This document shows positions 8,556 to 19,808 of a stretch of DNA of 64,000 bases, one piece after another. The notes under the pieces are model-generated. The model saw only the letters and a list, made by a program, of their open reading frames with translations. It did no database searches and was not told where the DNA came from. Source of the stretch: Clostridium liquoris (GTDB taxonomy: Bacteria > Bacillota > Clostridia > Clostridiales > Clostridiaceae); contig NZ_PVXO01000009.1 in the NCBI RefSeq assembly GCF_002995785.1, forward strand, positions 1 to 64,000, given 5' to 3'. Position numbers and translations under genes: made by a program. Numbering within the stretch: position 1 is the stretch's first letter; each line of letters opens with the position of its first letter.

Positions 8556-9284
8556 TTATGTTGTTTCTTTATTGCAATCTACAATGAATTGTAGATTATT
8601 TAATTTTTCTTCATCCATAGCTTCCGTATGCTTTAATCTGTACGGTATATTTAACTTTTCATATTTAGAAACCCCTAAAGTATGATAAGGAAGAAGTTGA
8701 ACCTTTTCTACATTGTCTATTCCTTTTATGAATTCTTTTAACTTTAGTATATCTTCTTCGCTATCAGTAATGCCAGGTATCACCACATGTCTTATCCAAA
8801 CATTATTTTTGCTATTTTTTAGAGCCTTCAAAAATCTATTAAACTCATCCATATTTTGTCCAGTTATATTTTTATATTCTTGTAAATCTACATGTTTTAT
8901 ATCTAATATAACCAAATCAACGTATTTTAATATCTCTTCATAATCTCCATTGCCACAGCCTGACGTATCAATAGCTGTATGAATGCCATTTTCTTTACAA
9001 AGTTTTAGTGTTTCTAATAAAAACTCATCTTGCAATAGGCATTCTCCTCCAGAAAAAGTAGCTCCCCCATTGGATCTTTGAAAGTAATGTTTATACTTTA
9101 ATATCTTCTGTATCAATTCTTTTGGGGATATATCATATCCCCCATCCATATTCCAAGTATCAGGATTATGACAGTAAACACATCTCAATTTACATCCTTG
9201 AAAAAAAATTACTGCCCTTATTCCTGGTCCATCAACTAAGCCCATAGTCTCAATGGAATGAATTCTTCCATTACATTCTTTCAT
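8556..9284 (-). CDS. pflA: Pyruvate formate-lyase activating enzyme
   Basis: 242-residue radical SAM enzyme. The CxxxCxxC cluster motif is Cys31, Cys35 and Cys38 (CKLRCVYC), and GGECLL follows. It installs the glycyl radical on PflB using AdoMet and a 4Fe-4S cluster. It overlaps the 3' end of pflB by 14 nt, so it is translated as part of the pflB-pflA operon. Confidence 0.95.
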   Translation of the reverse strand: MKECNGRIHSIETMGLVDGPGIRAVIFFQGCKLRCVYCHNPDTWNMDGGYDISPKELIQKILKYKHYFQRSNGGATFSGGECLLQDEFLLETLKLCKENGIHTAIDTSGCGNGDYEEILKYVDLVILDIKHVDLQEYKNITGQNMDEFNRFLKALKNSKNNVWIRHVVIPGITDSEEDILKLKEFIKGIDNVEKVQLLPYHTLGVSKYEKLNIPYRLKHTEAMDEEKLNNLQFIVDCNKETT

Positions 9285-11493
9285 GGAATGTTCTCCTTAT
9301 TACCTCTTCTTGTTGATCTCTTGAAAGTCTGTTAAAGTTAACCGCATATCCTGAAACTCTTATAGTTAAGGTTGGATAATTTTCTGGATTTTCCATAGCA
9401 TCCATTAGCAATTCCCTATTCAACACATTTACATTTAAATGATGAGCCCCTTGTGAGAAATATCCATCCATTACGCTTACTAAATTATCTATTCTTTCCT
9501 CCATCTTCATTCCTAATGCATTAGGCACTATGGAGAAGGTATTAGACACTCCATCTTCACAGTAGCAATAAGGGATTTTAGCAACTGAATTTAATGAAGC
9601 AAGTGCCCCTAAAATATCTCTTCCATGCATAGGGTTAGCTCCAGGAGCTAATGCCTCTCCTAGCTTTCTTCCATCAGGAGTAGAACCTGTTTTCTTTCCA
9701 TACATTACATTTGAAGTAATAGTAAGCACTGAAAGTGTGTGTTTTGCATCTCTATAAGTTGGATTCTTCTTTAGTTCTTCAGAGAACTTTTTAACTAATT
9801 CAATTCCTATTAAGTCTGCTTTATCATCATCATTTCCATACTTAGGGAAATCCCCTTCTACTGTAAAATCAACTGCAATTCCATGTTTTCTTATAGGTTT
9901 AACCTTAGCATATTTTATAGCACTTAATGAATCTATAGCTACTGAAAGTCCGGCAATACCAAATGCCATAAGTCTTCCTACTTTAGTATCATGTAATGCC
10001 ATTTGTGAAGCCTCATAAGCATATTTATCATGCATAAAGTGAATAGTATTCATTGTATTTACATAAAGTTCTGCTAGATATTCAAGCACTTTATAATAAT
10101 TTTTCATTACTTTATCATAATCTAACACTTCATCTTCTATTTTTTCTATATCTGGTACTATAAGTATTCCTTTTTTCTCATCTACTCCACCATTTATAGC
10201 TAGTAATAATGCCTTTGCTATATTACATCTAGCTCCAAAAAACTGCATCTGTTTTCCCATTTTCATAGCAGATACACAACAAGCTATACCGTAATCATCT
10301 CCATAAATTGGTTTCATTATATCATCATTTTCATACTGTATAGAATCTGTAAGTATGGACATCTTGGCACAGAACTTCTTAAAGTTTTCAGGTAATGCTT
10401 CTGACCATAATACAGTCATATTTGGTTCTGGTGCAGGATCTAAATTTACCAGTGTGTGTAAAAATCTAAATGAAGTTTTTGTAACTAATGGTCTTCCATC
10501 CTGTCCAACTCCTCCAATGGATTCTGTTACCCAAGTTGGATCTCCTGCAAATAATTCATTGTATTCTGGTGTTCTTAAATGTCTTACCATTCTTAATTTG
10601 ATTATAAATTGGTCTATTATTTCCTGTGCTTCTTTTTCAGTAATCACATTATTCATTAAATCTTTTTGAATATATATATCTATAAAGGTACTTGTCCTTC
10701 CTAATGACATAGCCGCACCATTATTTTCTTTTACTCCTGCTAAATATCCAAAGTAAATAAACTGTACTGCTTCTCTAGCATTTTCAGCTGGTTTTGATAT
10801 ATCTATATCATAGCTTTCAGCCATTTTTTTCATCTTTCCCAAAGCCTTTATTTGCTCGCTTACCTCTTCTCTTAATCTAATGTTTTCTTCTAACATTACA
10901 CCTTTTATTTCACTTAAATCTTTTTTCTTTTCTTCAATTAAAAAGTCTATTCCATAAAGAGCTATTCTTCTATAATCTCCTATTATTCTTCCCCTGCCAT
11001 ATGCATCTGGAAGCCCAGTTAATACACCAGCACTTCTAGCTCTTCTAGTTTCATCAGTATAGGCATCAAAAACTCCTTCATTATGAGTTTTTCTATACTT
11101 AGTAAATATTTCTTCCATTTTAGCATCAAATTCATATCCATACTCATCTAAAGCCTGCTTCGCCATTCTAACTCCGCCAAAAGGGTTCACTATTCTTTTT
11201 AGTGGAGCATCTGTTTGAAGTCCTACAATAACTTCACTATCTTTTTTTATATATCCCGGTTCATAACTATCAATACCCGATATTGTTTTAGTATCCACAT
11301 CTAATATACCTTTTTTCAGCTCTTCTAAGATTAGCTCTCTACTTATTTCCCATACTTCTTTAGTTTTTTCACTTATACCTTGTAAAAAGTTATCTTCTCC
11401 GTAATAGGGAGTATAGTTATTTTGAATAAAATTCCTTACATCTACAACCTCATTCCAATTTCCTTTTTTAAATCCTTGCCACTGCTTAAACAC
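9271..11493 (-). CDS. pflB: Pyruvate formate-lyase (formate C-acetyltransferase)
   Basis: 740-residue glycyl radical enzyme converting pyruvate and CoA to formate and acetyl-CoA. The adjacent catalytic cysteines are Cys405-Cys406 (YGIACCVSA), and the glycyl-radical site is Gly715 in RVSGYAV near the C-terminus. The Cys-Cys pair identifies true PFL rather than a diol dehydratase or other glycyl radical enzyme. GTG start with AGGAGG upstream; pflA follows directly. Confidence 0.96.
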   Translation of the reverse strand: MFKQWQGFKKGNWNEVVDVRNFIQNNYTPYYGEDNFLQGISEKTKEVWEISRELILEELKKGILDVDTKTISGIDSYEPGYIKKDSEVIVGLQTDAPLKRIVNPFGGVRMAKQALDEYGYEFDAKMEEIFTKYRKTHNEGVFDAYTDETRRARSAGVLTGLPDAYGRGRIIGDYRRIALYGIDFLIEEKKKDLSEIKGVMLEENIRLREEVSEQIKALGKMKKMAESYDIDISKPAENAREAVQFIYFGYLAGVKENNGAAMSLGRTSTFIDIYIQKDLMNNVITEKEAQEIIDQFIIKLRMVRHLRTPEYNELFAGDPTWVTESIGGVGQDGRPLVTKTSFRFLHTLVNLDPAPEPNMTVLWSEALPENFKKFCAKMSILTDSIQYENDDIMKPIYGDDYGIACCVSAMKMGKQMQFFGARCNIAKALLLAINGGVDEKKGILIVPDIEKIEDEVLDYDKVMKNYYKVLEYLAELYVNTMNTIHFMHDKYAYEASQMALHDTKVGRLMAFGIAGLSVAIDSLSAIKYAKVKPIRKHGIAVDFTVEGDFPKYGNDDDKADLIGIELVKKFSEELKKNPTYRDAKHTLSVLTITSNVMYGKKTGSTPDGRKLGEALAPGANPMHGRDILGALASLNSVAKIPYCYCEDGVSNTFSIVPNALGMKMEERIDNLVSVMDGYFSQGAHHLNVNVLNRELLMDAMENPENYPTLTIRVSGYAVNFNRLSRDQQEEVIRRTFHERM

Positions 11494-11623
11494 TATATTA
11501 CCTCCTTTTCATACAAGCCCAGCCAATTACCGTATATTATATAATTATTTTATTAATACGTTCATATTGTAACATATATTATTATAAAATTAAGCACAAT
11601 TATTCGTGATTAGAAGGCAAATT

Positions 11624-11673
11624 AAAAAATAAGAGTAAATTAGCTTTAATATATAACTAATTTACTCTATTTT
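11624..11673 (-). terminator. Terminator of the CBS-pair gene
   Basis: 12-bp stem (11632-11643 with 11657-11668) followed on the minus strand by a T-run. It separates the CBS gene from pflB. Confidence 0.75.
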
Positions 11674-11709
11674 TCACTTTAACATGTTAAATTATAATAC
11701 CTTTTTATG

Positions 11710-12096
11710 CTATTGTTCAACTTTTTTCATGAGATAATCTACTACGTCCTCAATGGCAATAATACCCTTCACCTTATTATCTTCATCTACTATAGGCATA
11801 GCAATAATATTATTATCTCTTAATTTTTCAGCTACTTCTATTAGACTATTACCTAATTTTCCTGTTACAACCTGTTTTGTCATAACCCAATCTACAGGGC
11901 ATGTATCATAATGTCCTTCTTCAATTAAAAACCTATAGATATCTGCCTTTACTATCATACCAACCAAATGACCAAATTCATCTATTACTGGTGTTCCATT
12001 AATTCTATTCTCATTCATAATATCTAAAGCTTTTTTTACAGTATCTTCTGGTCTTACGGTTATTAACTTTGATGTCATTATATCTTCGATAATCAT
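11710..12096 (-). CDS. Tandem CBS domain protein
   Basis: About 128 residues made of two CBS domains (roughly 5-60 and 72-128), each with the usual TVRPEDTVKKAL-like and GxPVIDxxxxVxGII-like blocks. Stand-alone CBS pairs bind adenine nucleotides and act as energy sensors; the partner is unknown. ATG at 12096 is chosen because AGGAGG is 9 nt upstream; a TTG two codons earlier is too close to it. It has its own terminator, so it may be monocistronic. Confidence 0.85.
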   Translation of the reverse strand: MIIEDIMTSKLITVRPEDTVKKALDIMNENRINGTPVIDEFGHLVGMIVKADIYRFLIEEGHYDTCPVDWVMTKQVVTGKLGNSLIEVAEKLRDNNIIAMPIVDEDNKVKGIIAIEDVVDYLMKKVEQ

Positions 12097-12156
12097 AATC
12101 AAACACCTCCTAGCTAAATTATAACATTTTATTTAAGTAAAATGTATAAGTTGGTT

Positions 12157-12954
12157 TTAATAACTATTTTTAATTATATCCTCTAATTTATCATTATCAA
12201 CAGTGCCTTTTAAAATGCTATCTATAATCTTAGATGCTGCTTTTTTAGAAATTTTCTTTAGTTTCTTGTCAATCTTTATATTATTTTTTTCCATTAAAAA
12301 ACTTAAGTATCTTTTCTGTTTCTCAGTTATGGCATCTACCCTCGTAATTTCTTCACTATTATCCACCTTGTAAATTAAATGAAAAATTTGTGGTAGATTT
12401 AATACATCTTCATAGTTGTGCAGCATAATCTTTTCTTTTAAATCCTCACTTGAGGTTTGAAGATATTTATTGTATAGTTCTACACTTAATCCGCCATCAA
12501 TAGTATCTTCTCTTTCTATACCTATAAATTTTTCTACAGTCTTCAAATTACATCTATCTATCCCCAATTGTTTATAATAAGGTCTTATAAGTCTATACAG
12601 ATCAATATGTTTATTAGGCACATCATATTGTAAATTATTCTTTTGAAATCTGAACTTAATAAAGGGTTCATCAAAAGCTAGTCCATTATATGAACACCAG
12701 GTTGCAAATCCCTCTATGTCCTTTCCAAAAGCATTGAGTAATTCCTTTTCTTCATATAAATTCTCAGCATAATATTGTTTTATATTAAAACTTTCTTGAT
12801 TAATATACCAACCTAAAGATATAAGAATTATATTATCTTCTTCTTTTTTAAAACCTGTAGTTTCTATATCAAAGTAAGCAATGGAATCCATTTTATATTT
12901 TTCGAATATATTTACCGGCATGGACACCTTTTGTGTATTTTCTCTTATAATCAT
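12157..12954 (-). CDS. YprB-type ribonuclease H-like (DEDD) exonuclease
   Basis: 265 residues. Visible DEDD-type motifs are YFDIETTGF (near 28-36), WCSYNGLAFDEPF (mid-protein) and HNYEDVLNLP (near 180). A basic C-terminal tail rich in Lys follows. It belongs to the family that includes the nuclease domain of B. subtilis YprB. A shorter relative is encoded at 4173-4823. GGAGG precedes the start. Substrate is unknown. Confidence 0.78.
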   Translation of the reverse strand: MIIRENTQKVSMPVNIFEKYKMDSIAYFDIETTGFKKEEDNIILISLGWYINQESFNIKQYYAENLYEEKELLNAFGKDIEGFATWCSYNGLAFDEPFIKFRFQKNNLQYDVPNKHIDLYRLIRPYYKQLGIDRCNLKTVEKFIGIEREDTIDGGLSVELYNKYLQTSSEDLKEKIMLHNYEDVLNLPQIFHLIYKVDNSEEITRVDAITEKQKRYLSFLMEKNNIKIDKKLKKISKKAASKIIDSILKGTVDNDKLEDIIKNSY

Positions 12955-13058
12955 TTCTATCCTCCAAACCCTATACTGTACGAACGATTATAATTATACA
13001 ACAATATGTACACTAATAAAATACTTAATATAAGCTATTTGAACAATTTCATAATAAA

Positions 13059-13093
13059 AATGCAGAACAGAAGCATAATCTCTACTCTGCATT
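13059..13093 (-). terminator. argS terminator
   Basis: Imperfect hairpin (AATGCAGA arms) just downstream of the argS stop, with TTTTTATTATG after it on the minus strand. Confidence 0.65.
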
Positions 13094-13103
13094 AAATATA
13101 AAT

Positions 13104-14795
13104 TTACATCTTTTCCACTACTTCTATTCCCAGTAGACTTAATCCATTTTTCAATACCTGACAGGTTGCTTCTACAAGCTTTAGTCTTGCTTTTTTTGTT
13201 TCTTCATCTTCTGCATTCATTACGCTGTATTGATTGTAAAATTTATTAAAGTTTTTAGCTACATCTATTACATATCTTGTGACTATTGATGGTTCTAATT
13301 TATCTATAGAATATAATATAGCATTGTTAAAGCCTTCTAAAGTTTTAACTAATTCAAATTCTTCTTTTGAACTTAATTTGCTGTAATCCACGTCACCAGT
13401 AGCAGTTCCTAATTTTCTTAATACACTTTTACCTCTTGCATAGCTGTACTGCACATATGGACCTGTTTCACCATCAAAACTTAGCATTTCATTCCAACTA
13501 AATACTATGTCTTTTTCCCTGTTATTCTTCAAATAAGTGAATATTACAGCACCTATGCCTATTTTCTTAGCCACTTCTTCTTTATTTTCTAAATCAGAAT
13601 TTTTTTCATTAATTATTTCCGTAGCCTTTTCAATGGATTCATTTAATAAATCCTCAAGGAAAATTACTTCTCCTTTTCTTGTTGATAGCTTTCTATCTGC
13701 AAATCTTACAAGACCAAAGCCTACATGTTTACAATCATCAGCCCACTGATATCCCATAAGTTTTAATGTAGTAAATACTTGTTTAAAATGAAGAGATTGC
13801 TCAAGACCTACTACATATATACTCTTGTAGAAATCATAAGTATTCTTTCTATAGATTGCTGCAGCTAAATCACGAGTTGCATATATAGTTGCCCCATCAG
13901 ATTTTTTAATTATACATGGAGGCATATTGTATTTATCAAGCATTACAACCTTTGCTCCATTACTTTCAGTAAGCAATCCTTTTTTATCTATTTCCTCTAC
14001 TACGGCATCCATCTTATCACTATAGAAACTTTCTCCTGTAAAGTAATCAAACTTTACATTTAACATTTTATATACCTTTTGGAATTCCTTTAAACTTAAA
14101 TCCCTAAATCTTTTCCAAAGCTTTACTTCCTCTTCTGAACCTTCTTCTAATTTCTTAAAATGCATTCTTCCCTCTTCTTCCAAGGATGGATCCTTTTCAG
14201 CTTCATCATGGAACTTAACATAAATTCTAAGTAATTCTTTTATAGGTTCTTTTTCCAATGCCTCTTCATCTACCCATCTTTTATAAGCAGATATCAGCTT
14301 ACCAAATTGAGTTCCCCAATCTCCAAGATGATTTATTCTTACACAATTGTATCCTTGGAATGACATTATTTTATATAATGAATTTCCTATAGATGTACTA
14401 AATAAATGTCCTACATGGAAAGGCTTAGCTATATTTGGTGAGGAATACTCAATGACTATATTTTTGCCTTTTCCTATTTCTGAGGAACCATATTTTTCTC
14501 CTTCAGTAATTATTTTTTCAATAGTTTCTTTTGTAAATACAGCTTTATCTACAAAGAAATTCAAATAAGATCCTATATTTTCTACTCTTTCAAAGCCATC
14601 TTTATTAATGCTTTCTTTAAGATCAACAGCTATCATGTTAGGTGCCTTTCTTAAAACTTTAGCTAATTGAAAACAAGGAAATGCAAAGTCTCCCATTTCA
14701 GCCTTTGGTGGTATTTCTATTAGTTCTTCAATTTTCTCTAAGGGCAATTCTATTTTTTCAGCTATTCTTTCTGCTACTAACTTTTTATAGTCCAT
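13104..14795 (-). CDS. argS: Arginyl-tRNA synthetase
   Basis: 563-residue class I synthetase. It has the ArgRS additional N-terminal domain (about 1-80), the HIGH signature as HVGH (127-130, in [13 protein letters not shown]), the KMSKS-equivalent KLSTRKG, and the C-terminal DALR anticodon-binding domain. It charges tRNA-Arg in the cytoplasm. A T-box leader lies about 160 nt upstream, so expression should rise when tRNA-Arg is uncharged. An imperfect hairpin repeat sits between the T-box terminator and the gene. Confidence 0.96.
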   Translation of the reverse strand: MDYKKLVAERIAEKIELPLEKIEELIEIPPKAEMGDFAFPCFQLAKVLRKAPNMIAVDLKESINKDGFERVENIGSYLNFFVDKAVFTKETIEKIITEGEKYGSSEIGKGKNIVIEYSSPNIAKPFHVGHLFSTSIGNSLYKIMSFQGYNCVRINHLGDWGTQFGKLISAYKRWVDEEALEKEPIKELLRIYVKFHDEAEKDPSLEEEGRMHFKKLEEGSEEEVKLWKRFRDLSLKEFQKVYKMLNVKFDYFTGESFYSDKMDAVVEEIDKKGLLTESNGAKVVMLDKYNMPPCIIKKSDGATIYATRDLAAAIYRKNTYDFYKSIYVVGLEQSLHFKQVFTTLKLMGYQWADDCKHVGFGLVRFADRKLSTRKGEVIFLEDLLNESIEKATEIINEKNSDLENKEEVAKKIGIGAVIFTYLKNNREKDIVFSWNEMLSFDGETGPYVQYSYARGKSVLRKLGTATGDVDYSKLSSKEEFELVKTLEGFNNAILYSIDKLEPSIVTRYVIDVAKNFNKFYNQYSVMNAEDEETKKARLKLVEATCQVLKNGLSLLGIEVVEKM

Positions 14796-14814
14796 TTAAA
14801 AACCCTCCTAATGT

Positions 14815-14945
14815 TTAAATAATAAATTATAAATAAGAAATAATAAATATAGATAAAATTCACTTAGTGAATTTTTTATGATTCCATATTTAGAATTTTT
14901 ACAAGAAAATTCTTTCCTTATCTATTATTTATTATCTGCTTTTTT
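14815..14945. repeat. Imperfect intergenic hairpin element between T-box and argS
   Basis: AT-rich inverted arms: AAATAATAAATATAGATAA-like near 14839-14858 pairs with TTATCTATTATTTATTATCT near 14917-14936. Two small nested hairpins (AAATTCAC/GTGAATTT and AGAATTTT/AAAATTCT) lie between. It has the same organisation as the elements at 3960 and 17675, although the words differ. Confidence 0.5.
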
Positions 14946-14956
14946 GTTTTTATATA

Positions 14957-15202
14957 TAAAAAACCCATCTCTTATAAATAAAAGAGACGGGTAATGTTCC
15001 GCGGTACCACTCTAATTGACAAAGTCCACTCAAAACCTTAACGTGGTTAGCGTCCTATTCTACTCTTCTAAACATAGAATTTTGAATAAGCTTCTCCAAG
15101 GCTCTATTTCCTTCTATTCTCTTACAGGCTTCCACCAATCCCTGCTCGCTTAAAGAGCGGATAAAAAGTACTTTCCTTTTCATAGAATTAATTTTAATTT
15201 CA
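14957..15202 (-). promoter_or_regulatory. T-box leader of argS
   Basis: The minus strand contains the T-box signature AGAGTGGTACCGCGGAACA (14995-15013), followed by a terminator hairpin (14964-14991; CCCGTCTCTT/AAGAGATGGG) with a T-run. Upstream are the GCGAGCAGGG and GGTGGAAGCC segments of Stem I. An AGA in GAATAGAAGG after Stem I is a candidate arginine specifier, not verified by folding. The leader binds uncharged tRNA-Arg to prevent termination. Confidence 0.93.
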
Positions 15203-15208
15203 AAGTTA

Positions 15209-15238
15209 ATTATATTATTACCCTTTCCCTTTTGTCAA
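15209..15238 (-). promoter_or_regulatory. Promoter of the argS T-box transcript
   Basis: On the minus strand, TTGACA (15233-15238) is separated by 18 nt from TATAAT (15209-15214). The -35 box overlaps the stop codon of the upstream MFS gene. Confidence 0.8.
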
Positions 15239-16467
15239 TACGAATTAGCAATTTTACCCCTATTAGACTTGGCTAACAGGCTCATAAAGATAGCTGCAAT
15301 TAAAATAACTATAAATATTACTATCCAACCTTTCTCTATTCCATACTGAGATGAGAATTTTCCCATAGCCACAGGTCCTAGCGCCCATCCTGCTCCATAA
15401 ATAGTTGATAATGCTCCATTTATCCTTCCTCTATGGGAAATAGGGCTATTATTTGATATAATCACTGGAGTATTAATGGATACTATGATTTCTCCTATAG
15501 TCATAATAGCTATAGAAATAAAAAACCATAGTATATCTTTGGAAACTGCAAAAACTAAAAAGGATAGTGAATACAACATTCCTCCAAAGGAAATAGCTTT
15601 AAAGTTATTAATTTTTCTAGTCCACCTAGAAAGTAATGGAGTAAAGCATATAATTATAAGACCATTAAATCCTGCTAAGAGACCAAAGTACCTGGCTCCT
15701 CCTTGACCTAATATATTCCCCAATTGCAAAGGAAGTAAAAATCCCCATTGGGAATAAGCAAATTGATAAACAAATAATATTAAAGCAAAATGTATTAATA
15801 TTTTTCTTCCAAACAGCACTTTAAATATGGAACCTTCTTCACCCTTTTCTAAAGAATATCCATCTCCTTCCTTTCTATACTGTAAGGTTTCCTTTACAAA
15901 AAATAATATAAGAATTAAGGATATACTAGTAGTGAATGCATCTCCCCAAAATACTAAAGGCAAATGGTTTTTATATAAAAATCCTCCTATGACAGGGCCT
16001 ATGGCAAATCCTAAATTGTGTCCCATATATAATAGCGAAAAGGCTTCCTTTCTATTGTCAGGCGTAGTTAAATCTGCAACCATGGCATCTTGGGCTGGCA
16101 TACAAAAAGAATAGAATATGGGAGCTAGCATTAAAGTGTATGCCATCTTCATAGAAGGTTTTAAAAACCCACATATTATAAATACAAATAAGGATAAAGT
16201 TTGAAATGTTAATATTATTCTCTTTCTTCCAAGTATATCCACAAGCTTTCCGCCTATTAGCATACCCGGTGCTGATAGTAAGGATATACTAGTCATAAAT
16301 ATTCCTGCTTTATTTGCAGAAATACCTATCTTTTGAGTAAGTATGAGAGTTAACAGTGGATAAACAAAGCTGCCCAAACTATTTACAATTCTAGATATAA
16401 AAATTATATATATTTCTTTAGGAAGCCCCTTATAGGGCTTTATCATCTTATGTATAATCCTTTTCAT
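15235..16467 (-). CDS. MFS transporter (DHA1-like efflux family)
   Basis: 410 residues with about 12 membrane segments. The A-motif-like loop between helices 2 and 3 reads GGKLVDILGRKRII, and PAQDAMVADLTTPDNRKEAFSL is typical of DHA1 drug-efflux MFS proteins. Substrate is unknown; export of drugs or metabolites is the family-level expectation. It has a GGAGGG ribosome site and appears monocistronic, as the downstream argS leader has its own promoter. Confidence 0.85.
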   Translation of the reverse strand: MKRIIHKMIKPYKGLPKEIYIIFISRIVNSLGSFVYPLLTLILTQKIGISANKAGIFMTSISLLSAPGMLIGGKLVDILGRKRIILTFQTLSLFVFIICGFLKPSMKMAYTLMLAPIFYSFCMPAQDAMVADLTTPDNRKEAFSLLYMGHNLGFAIGPVIGGFLYKNHLPLVFWGDAFTTSISLILILFFVKETLQYRKEGDGYSLEKGEEGSIFKVLFGRKILIHFALILFVYQFAYSQWGFLLPLQLGNILGQGGARYFGLLAGFNGLIIICFTPLLSRWTRKINNFKAISFGGMLYSLSFLVFAVSKDILWFFISIAIMTIGEIIVSINTPVIISNNSPISHRGRINGALSTIYGAGWALGPVAMGKFSSQYGIEKGWIVIFIVILIAAIFMSLLAKSNRGKIANSY

Positions 16468-16635
16468 ATAGCCCTCCGCAATCTATGTTTCCAGTTATCA
16501 AGTATACGCTATTTGTGAATGTTTTTAAATAATCTTTTTAAAATTTAAACTTTTATCATGCTATAGTATTTTTCTATAAAAAGTAATAAAATAAATAATG
16601 GCGTTTTAAAGCTACTAAAAGAAAGAGGTGTTTTT

Positions 16636-16992
16636 TTGAAAGCATTACGACAATTAGGTATTATATTATTAGTATGCCTATTAGGGGAATCTATACACAG
16701 TTTTCTTAAATTAAACATACCAGGTAGTGTAATAGGTATGTTGATATTATTTTTATGTTTATGTACAGGTGTAATTAAATTAAAAATGATAGATCATGTT
16801 AGTAAATTTTTATTAGATCATCTTGCTTTTTTCTTCATACCTGCAGGAGTTGGAATAATATCCTGTATGCCTATGCTGGAAGGGAAATGGATAGCCTTTT
16901 TATCTGTGTGCATTATATCTACCATTATAATAATCAGCGTAACTGGTTGGACAATACAATTATATATAAGGAGGGCAGAAAAAAATGAATGA
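16636..16992 (+). CDS. lrgA: LrgA/CidA family holin-like membrane protein
   Basis: 118-residue membrane protein with about four helices (SIHSFLKLNIPGSVIGMLILF is the LrgA/CidA signature region). It pairs with LrgB. The family was described as holin-like modulators of murein hydrolases; in B. subtilis the related PftAB pair takes up pyruvate, which would suit this fermentative locus. TTG start with AGAGGTG upstream; the stop overlaps lrgB by 8 nt. Confidence 0.85.
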   Translation: MKALRQLGIILLVCLLGESIHSFLKLNIPGSVIGMLILFLCLCTGVIKLKMIDHVSKFLLDHLAFFFIPAGVGIISCMPMLEGKWIAFLSVCIISTIIIISVTGWTIQLYIRRAEKNE

Positions 16993-17674
16993 TATTATTA
17001 ACTCACCTATGTTTGGAATCCTACTATCTATCATCTGTTTTGAAGTAGGCTTATATGTATATAGGAAAACTAAAATTCCACTATTTAATCCACTTTTAAT
17101 ATGTATAACACTAATAGTTATAATATTACTTTCCTGCAATATAAGTTTAGACTCATTTAACAAAGGCGGAAAACTTATATCATTTTTTTTAGGACCAGCC
17201 ACAGTAGTACTTGCAGTACCTTTATATCATAAATTAGAAACCATAAAGGAATATGCTGTGCCAATATTCCTTGGTGTAACTGTAGGTTCTATTACTGCTA
17301 TATTTAGTATATTCTATATTTCCAAGCTATTTGGTCTGACCAGTGAATTAACACTTTCCTTAATCCCTAAATCTATAACTACGCCTATAGGTATAGAAGT
17401 TTCTAAGACAATTGGCGGAATTCCTGCAATTACCGTAGCTGCAATCATAATAACCGGCATTATGGGGGCAGTTATTTCCCCCATTGTATGTAAAACATTT
17501 AAAATAACAGATGAAATCGCCATAGGAATTTCAATAGGAACTTCTTCCCATGTCATAGGAACCACAAAAGCTATAGAAATGGGGGAAACTGAAGGGGCAA
17601 TGAGTGGACTCGCTATTGGTATTGCTGGCCTGATTACTTCCTTTTTAGCTCCAATTTTGATTAAACTACTGTAA
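16985..17674 (+). CDS. lrgB: LrgB/CidB family membrane protein
   Basis: 229-residue partner of LrgA with 6-7 membrane segments. The conserved SLIPKSITTPIGIEVSKTIGG and GISIGTSSHVIGTTKAIEMG blocks are LrgB hallmarks. Translationally coupled to lrgA. Probably forms a complex with LrgA that moves small metabolites such as pyruvate, or affects autolysis. No LytTR-type regulator (LytSR) lies next door. Confidence 0.88.
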   Translation: MNDIINSPMFGILLSIICFEVGLYVYRKTKIPLFNPLLICITLIVIILLSCNISLDSFNKGGKLISFFLGPATVVLAVPLYHKLETIKEYAVPIFLGVTVGSITAIFSIFYISKLFGLTSELTLSLIPKSITTPIGIEVSKTIGGIPAITVAAIIITGIMGAVISPIVCKTFKITDEIAIGISIGTSSHVIGTTKAIEMGETEGAMSGLAIGIAGLITSFLAPILIKLL

Positions 17675-17762
17675 AAAGTAAAGAGTATAGGATAATTTTT
17701 CTCCATTTTATTAAGAAAAGCTTCCTTTACTCTTTACCCTTCATTATTCACTATTCACTAAA
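17675..17762. repeat. Imperfect intergenic hairpin element between lrgB and the SPATA20-like gene
   Basis: Left arm AAAAAGTAAAGAGTATAGGA (17675-17694) is imperfectly complementary to TTCCTTTACTCTTTACCC (from about 17721), followed by TTCATTATTCACTATTCAC. It sits between convergent genes and may double as a terminator. Same style as the 3960 element. Confidence 0.5.
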
Positions 17763-17765
17763 AGA

Positions 17766-19808
17766 TCACTTATCTAATAGCTGCAAAAAATCCATAATAT
17801 TATCTACTGGCTTATGGCAAGAAAAATTTTCGCATATATAAGCAGTAGTTTTATCCTTTATTTTTCTTTCATGTTCTATAAAAGGTATAAATTTATTTAA
17901 ATTACTCCCATGGTTATTCAGTAGGACCATAGTAAAAGGTAAAAATCTATTATTTATTTCCTTTATCATTTCCCTGGTAATATTATCCTCAAGCTCACCG
18001 GCTATTACTATTTGTTTATTTTCTTTTACACTATATATAAATGCTGTAAGAAAAAAGCTGTGAGACTCTAAATTATTTTTTACATTTCCTCCAAAATTAT
18101 CGAATGTTTTTGAAGCCATTTCCCCTAATTCTGTATCCCCAGTAATTCTAGAAAGTCTAAGCATATTATAAACCGCTACAGAATTTCCTGAAGGTATGGC
18201 ACTATCATAACTCTCTTTTGGTTTATATATAAGTTGTTCTCCATCTTTTCCATATAAAAAGAAACCTGCTGAAGTTTCGTCCCAGAAAAGCCTTATCATT
18301 TCTTTATTGAAATAGATAGCTTTATCTAAATATTTAACATTAAAGGTAGCTTCATAGAGTCCTATAAGAGCCCATATTAAAAATGCATAATCATCTAAGT
18401 AAGCTAAATGAGCTCCTTCATCTTCTCTATATCTAGCCAGTAATCTTCCATCTTCTCTTAAAAGATTATTTAATATAAACTCTGAAGCTTTTTCCCCTGC
18501 ATTAACATATTTTTCGTTATTGAAGACCCTTCCTGCATATGCAAAAGCTACAATAGCTAAGGCGTTCCATGAAGTAAGTATTTTATCATCTTTAAAAGGG
18601 TGTATTCTTTTTTCTCTATAATTAAATAACTTATCTCTACAGCTATCCAATTTTTTTATTAAATCTTCATCTGTGTCTTCTAAATTTTTTTCTATTAGAT
18701 TAGGTATGTTTCTTCCTTCAAAGTTTCCATTTTTACTTATACCATAAACAGACGAGAAAATTTTACATTGTTCCTCCCCTAATACTTTATTTATTTCTTC
18801 TAAATCCCATAAATAGAACTTTCCTTCTTCTCCCTCGGAATCTGCATCTTCAGCAGAATAAAAACCTCCCTGTGGTGAAGTCATATTTCTTAATATGTAG
18901 TTTAATATTTTTTCTCCCACTTCTTTATAAAAATTATCTTTTGTAACTTGATATGCTTCAGCATAAACTAAAGCTAAAAGGGCATTATCATAAAGCATCT
19001 TTTCGAAGTGTGGTACAAGCCATTTTTTATCTGTGGAATATCTTGAAAATCCAAATCCTATGTGATCAAATATTCCACCTTTATACATTTGCTTTAAAGT
19101 GTTTTCCACTATTTCTAAAGCTTTTTTATTTTTATACACTTCATAAAATCTTAAAAGGAACATAAGTTTATGAGGGGTAGGAAATTTAGGCTGTGTATAG
19201 AATCCTCCATATACTGGATCATAAACTTCTTTTAAGTTTTCATATGCTCTTTTTATCACATCTTCTTTCAACTCTTCACTTTTGTCTACTACTATATAAC
19301 TATTTATATCTTTCATTAGTCTTTCTGAAGAATTGATTAGCTTCTCCCTATTATCTCTCCATTCTTTTTGAACCGCATCTAAAATATTAAGTAATCCTGG
19401 TCTACCAAAATGGCTTTTCTTAGGGAAATAAGTACCTGCAAAAAATGGCTTTTTATCAGGAGTCATTATTATTGTTAAAGGCCACCCACCACTTCCCGTG
19501 GTAGCCTGACAAAAGGTCATATAGATGCTATCCACATCTGGCCTTTCTTCTCTATCTACTTTTATAGAAATAAAGCCTTCTTTTAATTTTTCCCCTACTT
19601 CTTCATCCTCAAAAGATTCCTTTTCCATGATGTGACACCAATGACAAGTGCTGTAACCTATACTTAAAAAAATTGGTTTATCTTCTGCTTTTGCTTTATT
19701 AAAAGCTTCACCGCCCCAAGGAAACCAATCAACAGGATTATATGCGTGTTGAAGTAAATACGGAGATTTCTCATTTATTAATCTATTTAGCGTACTTGTT
19801 GGGCTCAT
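17766..19808 (-). CDS. SPATA20/YyaL-like thioredoxin-domain protein
   Basis: 680 residues. An N-terminal DUF255 thioredoxin-like domain has a redox CxxC at Cys55-Cys58 ([10 protein letters not shown]). It is followed by a long (alpha/alpha)6-barrel-type region related to N-acylglucosamine 2-epimerase/glycosidase folds. The length is normal for the family (B. subtilis YyaL and animal SPATA20). Function in bacteria is not established. No signal peptide; probably cytoplasmic. Apparently monocistronic. Confidence 0.88.
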   Translation of the reverse strand: MSPTSTLNRLINEKSPYLLQHAYNPVDWFPWGGEAFNKAKAEDKPIFLSIGYSTCHWCHIMEKESFEDEEVGEKLKEGFISIKVDREERPDVDSIYMTFCQATTGSGGWPLTIIMTPDKKPFFAGTYFPKKSHFGRPGLLNILDAVQKEWRDNREKLINSSERLMKDINSYIVVDKSEELKEDVIKRAYENLKEVYDPVYGGFYTQPKFPTPHKLMFLLRFYEVYKNKKALEIVENTLKQMYKGGIFDHIGFGFSRYSTDKKWLVPHFEKMLYDNALLALVYAEAYQVTKDNFYKEVGEKILNYILRNMTSPQGGFYSAEDADSEGEEGKFYLWDLEEINKVLGEEQCKIFSSVYGISKNGNFEGRNIPNLIEKNLEDTDEDLIKKLDSCRDKLFNYREKRIHPFKDDKILTSWNALAIVAFAYAGRVFNNEKYVNAGEKASEFILNNLLREDGRLLARYREDEGAHLAYLDDYAFLIWALIGLYEATFNVKYLDKAIYFNKEMIRLFWDETSAGFFLYGKDGEQLIYKPKESYDSAIPSGNSVAVYNMLRLSRITGDTELGEMASKTFDNFGGNVKNNLESHSFFLTAFIYSVKENKQIVIAGELEDNITREMIKEINNRFLPFTMVLLNNHGSNLNKFIPFIEHERKIKDKTTAYICENFSCHKPVDNIMDFLQLLDK

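Noticed and set aside
11678-11691. Palindrome TTTAACATGTTAAA as a Rex-type site for pflBA
   Set aside because: It lies upstream of the CBS-gene terminator (11624-11673), so it is not in the likely pflB promoter segment. It is also shorter than the usual Rex operator.
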